Positions 1 to 6,981 of a DNA stretch of 13,298 bases are shown one piece after another; position 1 is the first letter of the stretch; each line of letters begins with the position of its first letter. Source of the stretch: Spirochaetota bacterium (GTDB lineage Bacteria; Spirochaetota; UBA4802; UBA5550); NCBI GenBank assembly GCA_022704585.1, contig JAKJGD010000015.1, positions 1 through 13,298 of the forward strand, given 5' to 3'. The position numbers and the translations under genes are program-made. The notes beneath the pieces were generated by a model. It worked only from the letters and a program-made list of their open reading frames with translations. It was not told the origin of the DNA and ran no database searches.

Positions 1-1
1 C

Positions 2-436
2 AAAGTCATCATCGATGCTCGGACCGCCGAGCTCATTGCTGATTCGTTCAGTACGCGGGAAATTCCCCGTCTGGTCCTTTCCATGGTAGGACAGCGGGCC
101 CGTATTTTTGAATTGATGAATCCCATCAACTTTCTTCATGCGTCCGAGCTGCTGGTAAAGACGATTCGGGAAGAGGAGGATAAGCGCGAGCAGATACAGC
201 AACAGCTCGATGCGGAGATGAAGAAGCTGAAGCGGGGGGCCCGTCCAGCTTCTTCAGCAGCGATCGCACGGGGACTCGACGACCTGGGTCAGCAGCTCCA
301 GGGACAGCTGGAGGAGATCGAGCGGTATGTCCAGAAACGGTCCACGGACCGGGAGCTCATTAAAAACGTGCGGAAAATGCTGACCAATGTTAACAACCTC
401 TACAAGGTCGAGATTTCAAGACTCATCATTGACTGA
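2..436 (+). CDS. Coiled-coil hypothetical protein, 5'-truncated by window edge
   Basis: I do not recognise this family. The reading frame is open from base 2, so the first internal ATG (base 83) is probably not the start and the gene begins outside the window. The visible 144 residues are almost all helical and highly charged. A stretch of E, K, Q and R (about residues 56-80 of the visible part) has heptad-like spacing. An A/S-rich break follows (about 81-90), then a second Q/E-rich helix and a basic C-terminal helix. No catalytic motif, signal peptide or membrane segment is visible in this part. The gene ends 12 bp from the convergent stop of the outer-membrane protein gene, with no terminator between them. 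It is likely a cytoplasmic structural or regulatory protein, but no function can be assigned. Confidence 0.7.
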   Translation, partial: KVIIDARTAELIADSFSTREIPRLVLSMVGQRARIFELMNPINFLHASELLVKTIREEEDKREQIQQQLDAEMKKLKRGARPASSAAIARGLDDLGQQLQGQLEEIERYVQKRSTDRELIKNVRKMLTNVNNLYKVEISRLIID

Positions 437-448
437 CCGGTTGCACTT

Positions 449-1867
449 CTAGTCATAGGAGATCTTCATACCCAGCATAATCTCGAAAATCATGCTCCGG
501 GAACCGTGATTGTCGAGATCATGCAGAAGGTCGTTGTAGTGCACCTCGGTGAGATACCCGTAATAACTCCTGCTCATGCTGTCCTGCGCGTTGTATGCGC
601 GCTGCGGCAGGAATCCCCCCGCGTTGAGAAATACCGAGAGGATATTCCGGAAGCGATACTCGAGGCCGAGATCGGCCTCGTCTCCGAACCAGGTTGTTTT
701 TTCACCCCGCCAGTAGAGGACTTTCATTGTCCCGAAATGGAGGAGTTTGAAGTCCACTATGAAAGAATCGAAGAGCGTATAGGTGAAAGCCAGGCCGCAC
801 CCGTAGAGCCCGTACCAGCACGATTCGCCGCTCCCTCTCAGGGCGAGCCCGCCGTTGGAATCAACCGCGATAAATGAAAAGTCGTGGGCTCCCTTGATGT
901 CCTGGAATGAGCGGCCCGCGTTCTGGTTGTTCGGATCGCCGGTTGCCCCTTCCGCGACCGCGGAAAGCTTAAGGTCGTTTATACTGAAGCCGGTCTCGAA
1001 CTCGAACAGGCCTGCCAGAATGTCCGTTTTCCTGAACGCGAAGAGCTCATTCCGCCAGTAAATGTAGCCGGCGTTGAATATGCCCCCGAAGCGGAGATAC
1101 CAGTTGCCGGTCATTACCCTCCCGTGGAAGCCGACCCAGTGGAGAGACCCTTTCCTGCCGTCGCCCTCCAGGCCCGCGGCGAAATTGGCGGTATCGTACG
1201 TAAGCTTGTTCGTGGTGAAACGATCGTCTTCATAGATGTAATAGCATTCACCCCTGAAAATGGAGCCGATCGAGAACCGGCTCCCGGCGAAAATGATGTC
1301 GTCCCAGACGAAGTCCGGCACGTCGGACCCCTGGCCAAAGCTGTCGTCGGCATCGTCAAAGGCCTTGATGTAGGCGATATAGAGTGCCGCCTTTTTTCCG
1401 GAAATGGTGTGAGTATACTGGATCCCCGTAGCGTCCCGGGCAAGGATGAAGCCGCCGGGGAGGCTGAAGGGCATGAGGCCGAGGGAAATCTCGGCCTCTT
1501 TGACGGGCCGGATGATCGCGTACACGTCCCGGGCGATCAGGTTGGCATTGGCATTGTCCATCGAAAGATCAGATTTTCCGAAATTGCCACTTATGTCAAG
1601 CACCGTGCGAACCTGGATCTCGGGAATAACAGTGAGGTATATGCGGTTGCGCAGGAACAGGTCCTGGTAGTTTACATGCTTATACGTGTTCCTCGTGTCG
1701 AACGATCCGGGCACATAGGTCCTGCTTATCGCGCTCCAGCTCCGTATTCTCAGAAAACCTGACAGGTCGATCCTTTCCATCAGGGCGGAAAGGCTCTCCG
1801 CGTATACGGCGGCGGGAAGGAAGGGCAGAATAAGGAATGCCAGGGCGGCAGCGCATTTTCTCTTCAT
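449..1867 (-). CDS. Outer-membrane beta-barrel protein (porin/alginate-export-like)
   Basis: Predicted exported beta-barrel of 472 residues. I chose the ATG at 1867. It begins a classic signal peptide (basic MKRK, hydrophobic core, cleavage after A-V-Y-A near residue 23), whereas the longer frame to 1906 adds residues with no signal character that overlap the preceding gene. The mature part has no long hydrophobic helix. It consists of alternating aromatic/glycine strands (motifs such as LSGFLRIRSW, DLFLRNRIYLT, WYLRFGGIFNAGYIYW) joined by Asp/Asn-rich loops, and ends close to an aromatic residue (MKISYD). This is typical of outer-membrane channels of 14-18 strands. It is the last gene of the minus-strand operon, 8 bp after the solute-binding protein, which suggests solute entry across the outer membrane. 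The substrate is unknown. Family membership is inferred from composition, not from a diagnostic motif. Confidence 0.75.
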   Translation of the reverse strand: MKRKCAAALAFLILPFLPAAVYAESLSALMERIDLSGFLRIRSWSAISRTYVPGSFDTRNTYKHVNYQDLFLRNRIYLTVIPEIQVRTVLDISGNFGKSDLSMDNANANLIARDVYAIIRPVKEAEISLGLMPFSLPGGFILARDATGIQYTHTISGKKAALYIAYIKAFDDADDSFGQGSDVPDFVWDDIIFAGSRFSIGSIFRGECYYIYEDDRFTTNKLTYDTANFAAGLEGDGRKGSLHWVGFHGRVMTGNWYLRFGGIFNAGYIYWRNELFAFRKTDILAGLFEFETGFSINDLKLSAVAEGATGDPNNQNAGRSFQDIKGAHDFSFIAVDSNGGLALRGSGESCWYGLYGCGLAFTYTLFDSFIVDFKLLHFGTMKVLYWRGEKTTWFGDEADLGLEYRFRNILSVFLNAGGFLPQRAYNAQDSMSRSYYGYLTEVHYNDLLHDLDNHGSRSMIFEIMLGMKISYD

Positions 1868-1875
1868 GGCCCGTG

Positions 1876-2700
1876 TTACCGTTCCACAGAGTATTGGGTC
1901 AGCCATCTATCGATGAGTCCGAGACGGATAATCTCCAGTATGAAGATGTCAACCTGCTGCTTGAGCACCGTATCACCGAAGGGAAGACCCATGCAAATTT
2001 TTTCGAGCCGGGCCCCGCCGGCCAGGAGGACGTAAGAGTTGCGCAGTTTTGCGCTGGTGCCGTACAGGTGCTCAAGGTAGAGGGAATCATGGACGAACCC
2101 GTTTACCGAGCCGTTTTTAAGGAGTTCCATCCCCTCTTCATTGGATGCCACCAGGACCAGTGACATGCCGGGAAACTCGGTCTTGAGGAATCCCTCGTAG
2201 GCACTTCCCTTTTTTACTGCAAAACGGAAGTCTGTCAGACGCTTCAGGTCCCAGATGGTGCGCATCGGTGTCTGCTCGAACTCAGAGCCGTAAGTTGCCC
2301 GGGGGATCGACCGGCTGTCCGCCAGTATGGCCGGGGTAACCGACAGGTACGGTTCGGAGAACCAGATGCTCTTTGCGCGTGCGAGGCTGCGGGAAAAACC
2401 GGCGATCACCAGGTCCACCTCCCGCTGCTCCAGGGCGGCTGCGTACCGCTCTACGGGGAGAGGCACCATTTTGACCTGGACTCCCATGAACTCGCCGAGC
2501 GCGCGGGCCATCTCGATCTCGACCCCTTTTTCCCCGGCATTGAAGTTGAGGGGCGGATAGTCCATTGATATCCCGATACGGAGCGTTTTGCTTTGCATAA
2601 TGTCGCGGTACACGCCGCCCGGCTGGATGTCCGCGGCCTGCGATGCGGCGATGGCGAGGAGGGTAATCAGCAACGCGGCTGTTATTTTCATCGGGTTCAT
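1876..2700 (-). CDS. Periplasmic amino-acid-type solute-binding protein (SBP_bac_3)
   Basis: 274-residue ABC-type substrate-binding protein of the polar amino acid family. A signal peptide spans about residues 1-23 (hydrophobic core, then ASQAA), with no lipobox cysteine, so it should be soluble in the periplasm. Family landmarks in order: LRIGISMDYPPLNF (40-53), the G-x-x-x-E-M-A-R helix start (59-66), DLVIAGFSRSLARAK (96-110) with the Arg normally contacting the ligand carboxylate, the FSEPY motif (114-118), the second-lobe V-x-x-G-S segment (162-166), and GFVHDSLYLEHL (201-212). The start at 2700 overlaps the TPR gene stop by 4 bp (ATGA) and has a strong Shine-Dalgarno 6 bp upstream. Oddly, no cognate permease is nearby, and the only ATPase of the operon is of the peptide (OppF) class. 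It may act as a sensor rather than a transport receptor. Confidence 0.88.
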   Translation of the reverse strand: MNPMKITAALLITLLAIAASQAADIQPGGVYRDIMQSKTLRIGISMDYPPLNFNAGEKGVEIEMARALGEFMGVQVKMVPLPVERYAAALEQREVDLVIAGFSRSLARAKSIWFSEPYLSVTPAILADSRSIPRATYGSEFEQTPMRTIWDLKRLTDFRFAVKKGSAYEGFLKTEFPGMSLVLVASNEEGMELLKNGSVNGFVHDSLYLEHLYGTSAKLRNSYVLLAGGARLEKICMGLPFGDTVLKQQVDIFILEIIRLGLIDRWLTQYSVER

Positions 2701-3608
2701 GATCCGCCTCCCTTCCGGATTATTTTGTCAACGAAGCGCTTCGATAGCGCGAGCTTGTGTTCAATAAGAGACACGGAATGCGTCAGGAAGAATTTATCGG
2801 TCCGATAGCCAAGGAGCGTCGTGTAATGGTTTGCTGCCGTTTCGTAGTCCTGGAGCTTGAACGCGATCTCCGCGTAATAAAAGTGGTAGGACTTGTCAAA
2901 CTCTTCGCGTGTATCGATCGCTTTAAGGGTCACCAGCGCCTTGTAGTATTCTCCTTCCTTGAAGTGAATCTTGGCCCTGCCCAGGATGCCGTTGTTGAAG
3001 CGGTGGTTGATCCTGAGCGATTGGTCGTAGTATTTTTTTGCGAGCTGGACCTGCCCCCGGTTGAAGAAAAGATCGCCGATCAGGATATATGTGTTCAGCT
3101 CGTTCCCCTTTCTCCTCAGGGCTTCCCGATAGCTTTCAATAGCCTCGTTGTCGCGATACCACCGCTGGTAGATCGATCCCAACTGAATATAGGTCCCCCA
3201 GTATTCCGGCACAACCGCCTGGGCCTTGCGGTAATGCAGCATTGCTTTCCGGAGCTGGTTGAGGTACAGGTAGCAGGTCCCCAGGTTGTACCGGAACGGG
3301 AAAAAAAGAGAGGCGTTGGAAAGGGTCTTGTCAAGAAGCACGATAGCCCCGGCAAAGTCGCCCTGTTCCATTTTTGCTGCTGCAGCGTTGTTCGCGGTTG
3401 CCAGGTCGCTTGTGCCAGTGCAGTAAACGATCTCGTTCTTGAAATATATCTGGTCGCCCGGTACGGCTTCTTCAGGGTTAAGGTTCGCCAGCCGGAGCAG
3501 GTCCTGGAGCCGCGGGTAGTCCTCGACCGCGATTGCAGGTAAGGCAGCCAGCAGGACCGCCGCCAGGGCGGTCCGTATAGAGTATTGTTTGAAGCCCGGG
3601 CGTTGCAT
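2697..3608 (-). CDS. Exported TPR-repeat protein
   Basis: 303-residue tetratricopeptide-repeat protein with an N-terminal signal peptide (IRTALAAVLLAALPAIA, about residues 11-27), so it is probably periplasmic. About six TPR units can be read, near residues 72-103, 105-135, 138-169, 172-203, 206-237 and 240-268. They show the usual G/A at helix A position 8, and paired Y/A/L patterns such as YNLGTCYLYLNQLRKAMLHY and LGSIYQRWYRDNEAIESY. A basic helix ends the protein (IIRKGGGS). TPR arrays are protein-protein scaffolds and carry no enzymatic role. The gene lies between the ABC ATPase (10 bp gap) and the solute-binding protein (4 bp overlap). It may therefore hold periplasmic partners of this operon together, which is inference. 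The ATG at 3608 gives a full signal peptide. Confidence 0.85.
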   Translation of the reverse strand: MQRPGFKQYSIRTALAAVLLAALPAIAVEDYPRLQDLLRLANLNPEEAVPGDQIYFKNEIVYCTGTSDLATANNAAAAKMEQGDFAGAIVLLDKTLSNASLFFPFRYNLGTCYLYLNQLRKAMLHYRKAQAVVPEYWGTYIQLGSIYQRWYRDNEAIESYREALRRKGNELNTYILIGDLFFNRGQVQLAKKYYDQSLRINHRFNNGILGRAKIHFKEGEYYKALVTLKAIDTREEFDKSYHFYYAEIAFKLQDYETAANHYTTLLGYRTDKFFLTHSVSLIEHKLALSKRFVDKIIRKGGGS

Positions 3609-3618
3609 GCGCTCACCG

Positions 3619-4593
3619 TCAGTAGAGGTGGCAGGCGACCCGGCCGGTTCCCCTGGTTTTCATGGACGGGTATTCCCTGCGGCAGATTTCCATGACGTTG
3701 GGACAGCGCGGGTGGAAGTGGCAGCCGGCAGGAGGATTTTCCGGCGAGGGTATCTCCCCGGCAATCACCGAAAAGCCGTGCTTGACGGGCGTGGGGTCCG
3801 GGATTGACTTCATCAGACTCCGCGTGTAAGGATGGCGCGGGGAAGCATAGAGGTTTTTCTTCGGGCTTTCCTCCACGATCCGCCCCAAATACATCACCAT
3901 GATCCGGTCGCTCATGTGCTCGACTACCGACAGGTCATGAGAGACGAACAGGTAGGTGAGGCCGAGCTTATCCTGGAGCTCGTTCAATAAATTAAGTATC
4001 TGTCCCTGGATGGACATGTCAAGGGCCGAGACCGGCTCGTCCAGTATGACGAACTTCGGGTTGAGCATCAGGGCCCGCGCTATGCCGATCCGCTGGCGCT
4101 GTCCGCCGCTGAACTCGTGGGGATACCGGTCGCGGTGCGACATTTCGAGCCCGACCAGCCGCGTGATTTCCTTGAACCGTTCGCCGATTTCACGCTGTTT
4201 CATGCCGGTGTGTATGCGGAGCGGCTCGGTTACGATCTTTTCAACGGTCATTCGCGGGTTGAGCGAGCTGTAGGGGTCCTGGAACACGATCTGCATGTTC
4301 CTTCTGAATGAGCGAAGATCTCCGCCGTCGAGATCGTGCACGTTCGTCCCGTCAACGACAATCTCTCCCGTGTCCGGCTCGATGAGCCGCAGTATGGAAC
4401 GGGCCGCGGTGGTCTTGCCGCTGCCGCTTTCGCCCACCATTCCCATGGTATGGCCCCGCGGGATCGAGAAGCCGATGCCGTCTACTGCCCGGATGATGCC
4501 GTGCGGTTCAAACAGCCCGGCCTTGCGGGTCCGGTAGTACTTGGTCAGGTTCCTGACCGTGACCAGCGCCTGGTTTTTATTTTTCGTTTCCAC
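3619..4593 (-). CDS. OppF/DppF-type oligopeptide ABC transporter ATP-binding protein
   Basis: Full-length 324-residue cytoplasmic ABC ATPase. Motifs: Walker A GESGSGKT (54-61), Q-loop VFQDPYSSLNPRMT (103-116), signature FSGGQRQR (161-168), Walker B FVILDEPVSALD (181-192) and switch His219 (SHD). The C-terminal oligo_HPY domain (about 240-310) contains SPRHPYT and the Cys-rich HFHPRCP segment. C291, C297, C304 and C321 follow the pattern common in peptide-transporter ATPases, where clustered cysteines can hold an Fe-S centre. These enzymes drive di- or oligopeptide import together with a second ATPase (OppD) and two permeases (OppB/C), none of which is in this window. The start is GTG at 4593, with no better upstream or downstream alternative before the ABC domain begins at residue ~10. 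It is the first gene of the four-gene operon. Choosing OppF or DppF as a name is not possible from sequence alone. Confidence 0.93.
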   Translation of the reverse strand: METKNKNQALVTVRNLTKYYRTRKAGLFEPHGIIRAVDGIGFSIPRGHTMGMVGESGSGKTTAARSILRLIEPDTGEIVVDGTNVHDLDGGDLRSFRRNMQIVFQDPYSSLNPRMTVEKIVTEPLRIHTGMKQREIGERFKEITRLVGLEMSHRDRYPHEFSGGQRQRIGIARALMLNPKFVILDEPVSALDMSIQGQILNLLNELQDKLGLTYLFVSHDLSVVEHMSDRIMVMYLGRIVEESPKKNLYASPRHPYTRSLMKSIPDPTPVKHGFSVIAGEIPSPENPPAGCHFHPRCPNVMEICRREYPSMKTRGTGRVACHLY

Positions 4594-4600
4594 CGTAGTG

Positions 4601-4628
4601 ATTATCCGCCGGCGCGGTTAATTGTCAA
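4601..4628 (-). promoter_or_regulatory. Near-consensus sigma70-type promoter for the OppF-like operon
   Basis: On the minus strand a perfect -35 TTGACA (4628-4623) is separated by 16 bp from -10 GATAAT (4606-4601), which matches the TATAAT consensus at 5 of 6 positions. The expected transcription start, about 7 bp past the -10, falls at roughly 4594, directly next to the GTG start codon at 4593. The mRNA would therefore be leaderless or nearly so. The weak GGCGG upstream of the GTG would lie inside the promoter and not in the transcript. Confidence 0.65.
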
Positions 4629-4708
4629 CACTATTTGACCCGATACCGGCTCTCCCGGAGCGCTGGACCGCGTTCAACCGGATAGGAGGGCGTTGTCGAA
4701 GCTCATCG

Positions 4709-4737
4709 TTGTTTTTTAAGGGCACGTGAATTAAAAT
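4709..4737 (+). promoter_or_regulatory. Possible promoter for the DUF362 gene
   Basis: TTGTTT (4709-4714), 17 bp, then TAAAAT (4732-4737; 5 of 6 consensus). Predicted start is near 4744, giving a leader of about 68 bases to the ATG at 4812. It also argues against the TTG at 4740 as the start codon. The -35 match is only moderate. Confidence 0.4.
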
Positions 4738-4811
4738 CATTGAATGATTCCACAATGCGCAGTAGCATGCCGGGCAGTTCATTCGGACTTGCCGATGGGG
4801 GGAAAAACGAC

Positions 4812-6227
4812 ATGCCGAAAAAAGTACAGGCCACGCCCAAAACCGACAACCACGTCCTGATACGCCGCTGCGAGAATTATAATCCGGACACCATACGGAA
4901 GATCATCGAGGAAGGCATGCGCGACCTCGGGTACCGGCCGACAGGCTCGGTGTTCGTGAAGCCGAACGTTGTGTTTGCTACCAAAAACGGGAAGTACGGC
5001 TCGACAGCCTATACGGATCCTGCCGTGGTGAACGCGGCTCTGACGGCACTGGCAAATGCGCCCGGCGTATCACGCGTGAACCTGGGCGAGAAGACGGCCA
5101 TCGGCTATCCCACGCGGCTCATATTCAGGTACGCCGGTTACTACGACACGGTCCGCGCGGCACGGAAAAAGGCACGGGCGAAGCTCGACATCTTCTGCAT
5201 CGACGAGGAGCGCCGGGACCGGATTTTCGTGGGTGGGAAAGTGCACGATACGCTCCGCATTGCCCGCCGCATGGCCCGGGCCGATTCCCTTGTCTACCTT
5301 CCAAAGCTCAAGTGCCACTGCGTGAGCAGCATGACCGGGGCCATCAAGCTCAACATAGGCATCTGCTCAGACGACGAGCGCGCCATACGCCATGATTTTC
5401 TTCTGGACGATAAAATCGTGGACCTCCTCGCGGCCGGATACCCGGACTTCACCGTCATGGACGCGATCGATGTGGGCGTCGGCACGGAGGCGTCGCCCAC
5501 GCCGCGGCGGCTGGGGCTCATTATCATGGGCCGGAACCCGCTTGCCGTTGACCTGGTGGGAGCACGGCTCCTCGGTTTCGACCTCGAGGATGTTCCGTAT
5601 CTAAAAAAGGCCGTGGAGCGCGGTCACCTTCCTGCGCGGCTCAAGGATGTCAAGCTCATGGGTGACCTGACCTCCATCGCCGCTCTTGACAGCCAGGCGA
5701 AACGGATACAGCCGTACGATGACGAGTATTACCGGTGGCATGAGGTGGAGAAAGAATTGAAGCGCCTGAATTCGCCCCTCCGTTTCTACTGGGGGCATTC
5801 CAGCTCTGAAGGGACCCGCTGTGCTACGGGGTGTATCATGGGGCTCAAGATGTATTTCGCATTTACCGAGCGGTTTGCCGGGGCTGAAGCTTTCGCCCGG
5901 GGTAAGCCGGCAGTCCTGATAATCGGCAGGGTAGAGGGAGAGATAGACGCGCGCGGCCAGGACGTGTTTATGCTGGGAAGCTGTTCCCGCGCGAGCATCG
6001 TTAATGCCCGGAAGATAACCAAAATCGACAGCTGCACAACGACCGCCGTTGAGATGACCGAGGTCATTCGCGGCCGGCTCGGGATCCCGACCCCTCTCTA
6101 TGCGCCATCGCAGATTCTGCCCCTCATCGGTGCATTGATCACGGCTTCTTTCAAAAAAATGATCAACCTGAGATATCTTCAGGATATCGGGCATTTCATC
6201 AAGCGGGGTCTTGTGAAGAGGATCTGA
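4812..6227 (+). CDS. DUF362 domain-containing protein
   Basis: 471-residue member of the DUF362 family, whose members are often linked to iron-sulfur or redox proteins but whose reaction is not established. Visible family landmarks: VFVKPNVV (47-54), LPKLKCHCVSSMTGAIKLNIG (163-183, with C168 and C170), and the hallmark MDAIDVGVGTEASPTPRRLGLIIMGRNPLAVDLVGARLLGFD (216-257). A C-terminal third, beyond about residue 320, carries CATGC (337-341), GSCSRA (390-394) and DSC (406-408). No classical CxxCxxCxxxC ferredoxin motif is seen, unlike many DUF362 proteins. There is no signal peptide, so it is cytoplasmic. I chose the ATG at 4812, preceded by a G-rich Shine-Dalgarno (4797-4802). A TTG at 4740 would add 24 residues of low-complexity sequence with no ribosome site. 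It is transcribed divergently from the ABC operon and convergently with the cytochrome gene. Confidence 0.88.
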   Translation: MPKKVQATPKTDNHVLIRRCENYNPDTIRKIIEEGMRDLGYRPTGSVFVKPNVVFATKNGKYGSTAYTDPAVVNAALTALANAPGVSRVNLGEKTAIGYPTRLIFRYAGYYDTVRAARKKARAKLDIFCIDEERRDRIFVGGKVHDTLRIARRMARADSLVYLPKLKCHCVSSMTGAIKLNIGICSDDERAIRHDFLLDDKIVDLLAAGYPDFTVMDAIDVGVGTEASPTPRRLGLIIMGRNPLAVDLVGARLLGFDLEDVPYLKKAVERGHLPARLKDVKLMGDLTSIAALDSQAKRIQPYDDEYYRWHEVEKELKRLNSPLRFYWGHSSSEGTRCATGCIMGLKMYFAFTERFAGAEAFARGKPAVLIIGRVEGEIDARGQDVFMLGSCSRASIVNARKITKIDSCTTTAVEMTEVIRGRLGIPTPLYAPSQILPLIGALITASFKKMINLRYLQDIGHFIKRGLVKRI

Positions 6228-6276
6228 TTGGACGAGGACAACGGCGCTTTTCCCGGATTTTTTCAGACTACACAAT

Positions 6277-6308
6277 AAAAAAGGGGGATTATGTATCCCC
6301 CTTTTTTT
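6277..6308. terminator. Bidirectional intrinsic terminator
   Basis: GGGGGAT (6283-6289) pairs with ATCCCCC (6295-6301) around a 5-base loop. It is flanked by an A run on the left and a T run on the right, so the stem can extend and a U tract follows on either strand. It sits between the convergent DUF362 and cytochrome genes (50 bp after one, 33 bp after the other) and should end both transcripts. Confidence 0.88.
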
Positions 6309-6340
6309 TATTTAATGATTTCTGACCTGTAATAAATGGA

Positions 6341-6727
6341 TCAATGGCATTCCTTGCATTTCTGCGGTCCCGCGTTGCGGGCTATATGGCAGTCCACGCA
6401 GAGTCCGTGCATGGTCTCATATCCGTTGTCGCCCTGGTGGCATGCGGCGCATTTCTTTTCCCGCTCCGGGTTGTCCTTCATATGGTGGCAATCCACGCAT
6501 TTCAGGCCTTCATCCTGGTGGGTTTTATGCGACATGTGGACGGTGCCGACCTGGCTTTTATATATACTATCTCCGGGCTTGGCAGTGTCAGGATTTTTGG
6601 TAATCTTGGTAATGGAAACAACATCAGTCGGGGAATCTCCGGCCTGCCATGGATCATATTTGCAGGAAACGATGACGATAACGATAATAACTGCCGCGGC
6701 GATAGGTAAAATCCTCTTCAATTCCAC
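6341..6727 (-). CDS. Class III (cytochrome c3-type) tetrahaem cytochrome c, membrane-anchored
   Basis: 128-residue periplasmic electron carrier of the cytochrome c3 type. Four haem-attachment sites are visible: CVDCH (77-81), CAACH (93-97), CVDCH (110-114) and CKECH (124-128, the very last residues). Candidate distal ligands occur where the family has them: the paired His of SHKTH (67, 70), the second His of CHH (82) and H107 in YETMHGLC. This fits four bis-His haems. The N-terminus is one hydrophobic segment (about 6-20) ending IVSC22, either an uncleaved anchor or a weak lipobox. An acidic/Pro-rich linker (about 25-60) separates it from the haem domain. I chose GTG at 6727 because a strong GGAGG lies 6 bp upstream. 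The frame reaches an ATG at 6766, but that start would place this site inside the gene. Likely a low-potential electron shuttle facing the periplasm. No partner oxidoreductase is adjacent. Confidence 0.9.
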   Translation of the reverse strand: MELKRILPIAAAVIIVIVIVSCKYDPWQAGDSPTDVVSITKITKNPDTAKPGDSIYKSQVGTVHMSHKTHQDEGLKCVDCHHMKDNPEREKKCAACHQGDNGYETMHGLCVDCHIARNAGPQKCKECH

Positions 6728-6733
6728 CTCACT

Positions 6734-6738
6734 CCTCC
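6734..6738 (-). promoter_or_regulatory. Shine-Dalgarno that fixes the cytochrome GTG start
   Basis: On the minus strand AAGGAGGAG (6740-6732) places its GGAGG core 6 bases before GTG at 6727. This makes GTG a better start than the upstream ATG (6766) or the TTG two codons later. Confidence 0.7.
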
Positions 6739-6781
6739 TTACTATTATCAGAAATAAAGATTTCAATACAAATATGATGTG

Positions 6782-6810
6782 AATATCAATAGAGTGTTTG
6801 ATTGTGTCAA
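6782..6810 (-). promoter_or_regulatory. Sigma70-type promoter for the cytochrome gene
   Basis: Minus strand: perfect TTGACA (6810-6805), 17 bp spacer, then GATATT (6787-6782; 4 of 6 consensus) in strongly AT-rich surroundings. Predicted start near 6775, with a leader of about 48 bases to the GTG at 6727. Confidence 0.6.
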
Positions 6811-6921
6811 CAGTAAAAATTATTTTTTGTTATTAATTTGGAGAGTATTCCCCTGCCGGGGTGCCAGGCTCCGGGTCCCGGCCACGGACGAAAGGATATT
6901 TTTTTATTGATTTTTTACTGC

Positions 6922-6950
6922 TTGAAATAATTATATCAATCTGTTTAATT
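6922..6950 (+). promoter_or_regulatory. Likely promoter for the GlgC/GlgD-like gene
   Basis: TTGAAA (6922-6927) is followed by TTTAAT (6944-6949; 5 of 6 consensus) with a 16-bp spacer in an AT-rich stretch. The predicted start near 6956 gives a short leader, with a GGGG ribosome site (6971-6974) 7 bases before the ATG at 6982. Confidence 0.55.
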
Positions 6951-6981
6951 ATGACGGGGCGGGTATCTACGGGGTCTGCAA

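Noticed and set aside
661..680. 9-bp inverted repeat CGAGGCCGA / TCGGCCTCG with a 2-base spacer
   Set aside because: It lies within codons of the barrel gene (DEADLGLEYR on the minus strand). In GC-rich coding DNA such a short perfect hairpin is not unlikely by chance, and no flanking feature supports a role.
1124..1762. Long open frame on the plus strand inside the outer-membrane barrel gene
   Set aside because: It is antisense to a well-supported exported barrel protein, has no ribosome site and reads as low-quality protein. It is a shadow of GC-rich coding DNA.
2732..2743. 12-bp palindrome CGAAGCGCTTCG in the TPR gene
   Set aside because: It is short and within coding sequence, and is expected by chance in several kilobases.
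2757..3542. 261-codon plus-strand frame opposite the TPR gene
   Set aside because: The minus strand has clear TPR repeats and a signal peptide. The plus-strand product is rich in V/F/L with no recognisable domain.
5601..6275. 224-codon minus-strand frame opposite the DUF362 gene
   Set aside because: It runs through the DUF362 coding sequence, and that family is clearly recognised on the plus strand.
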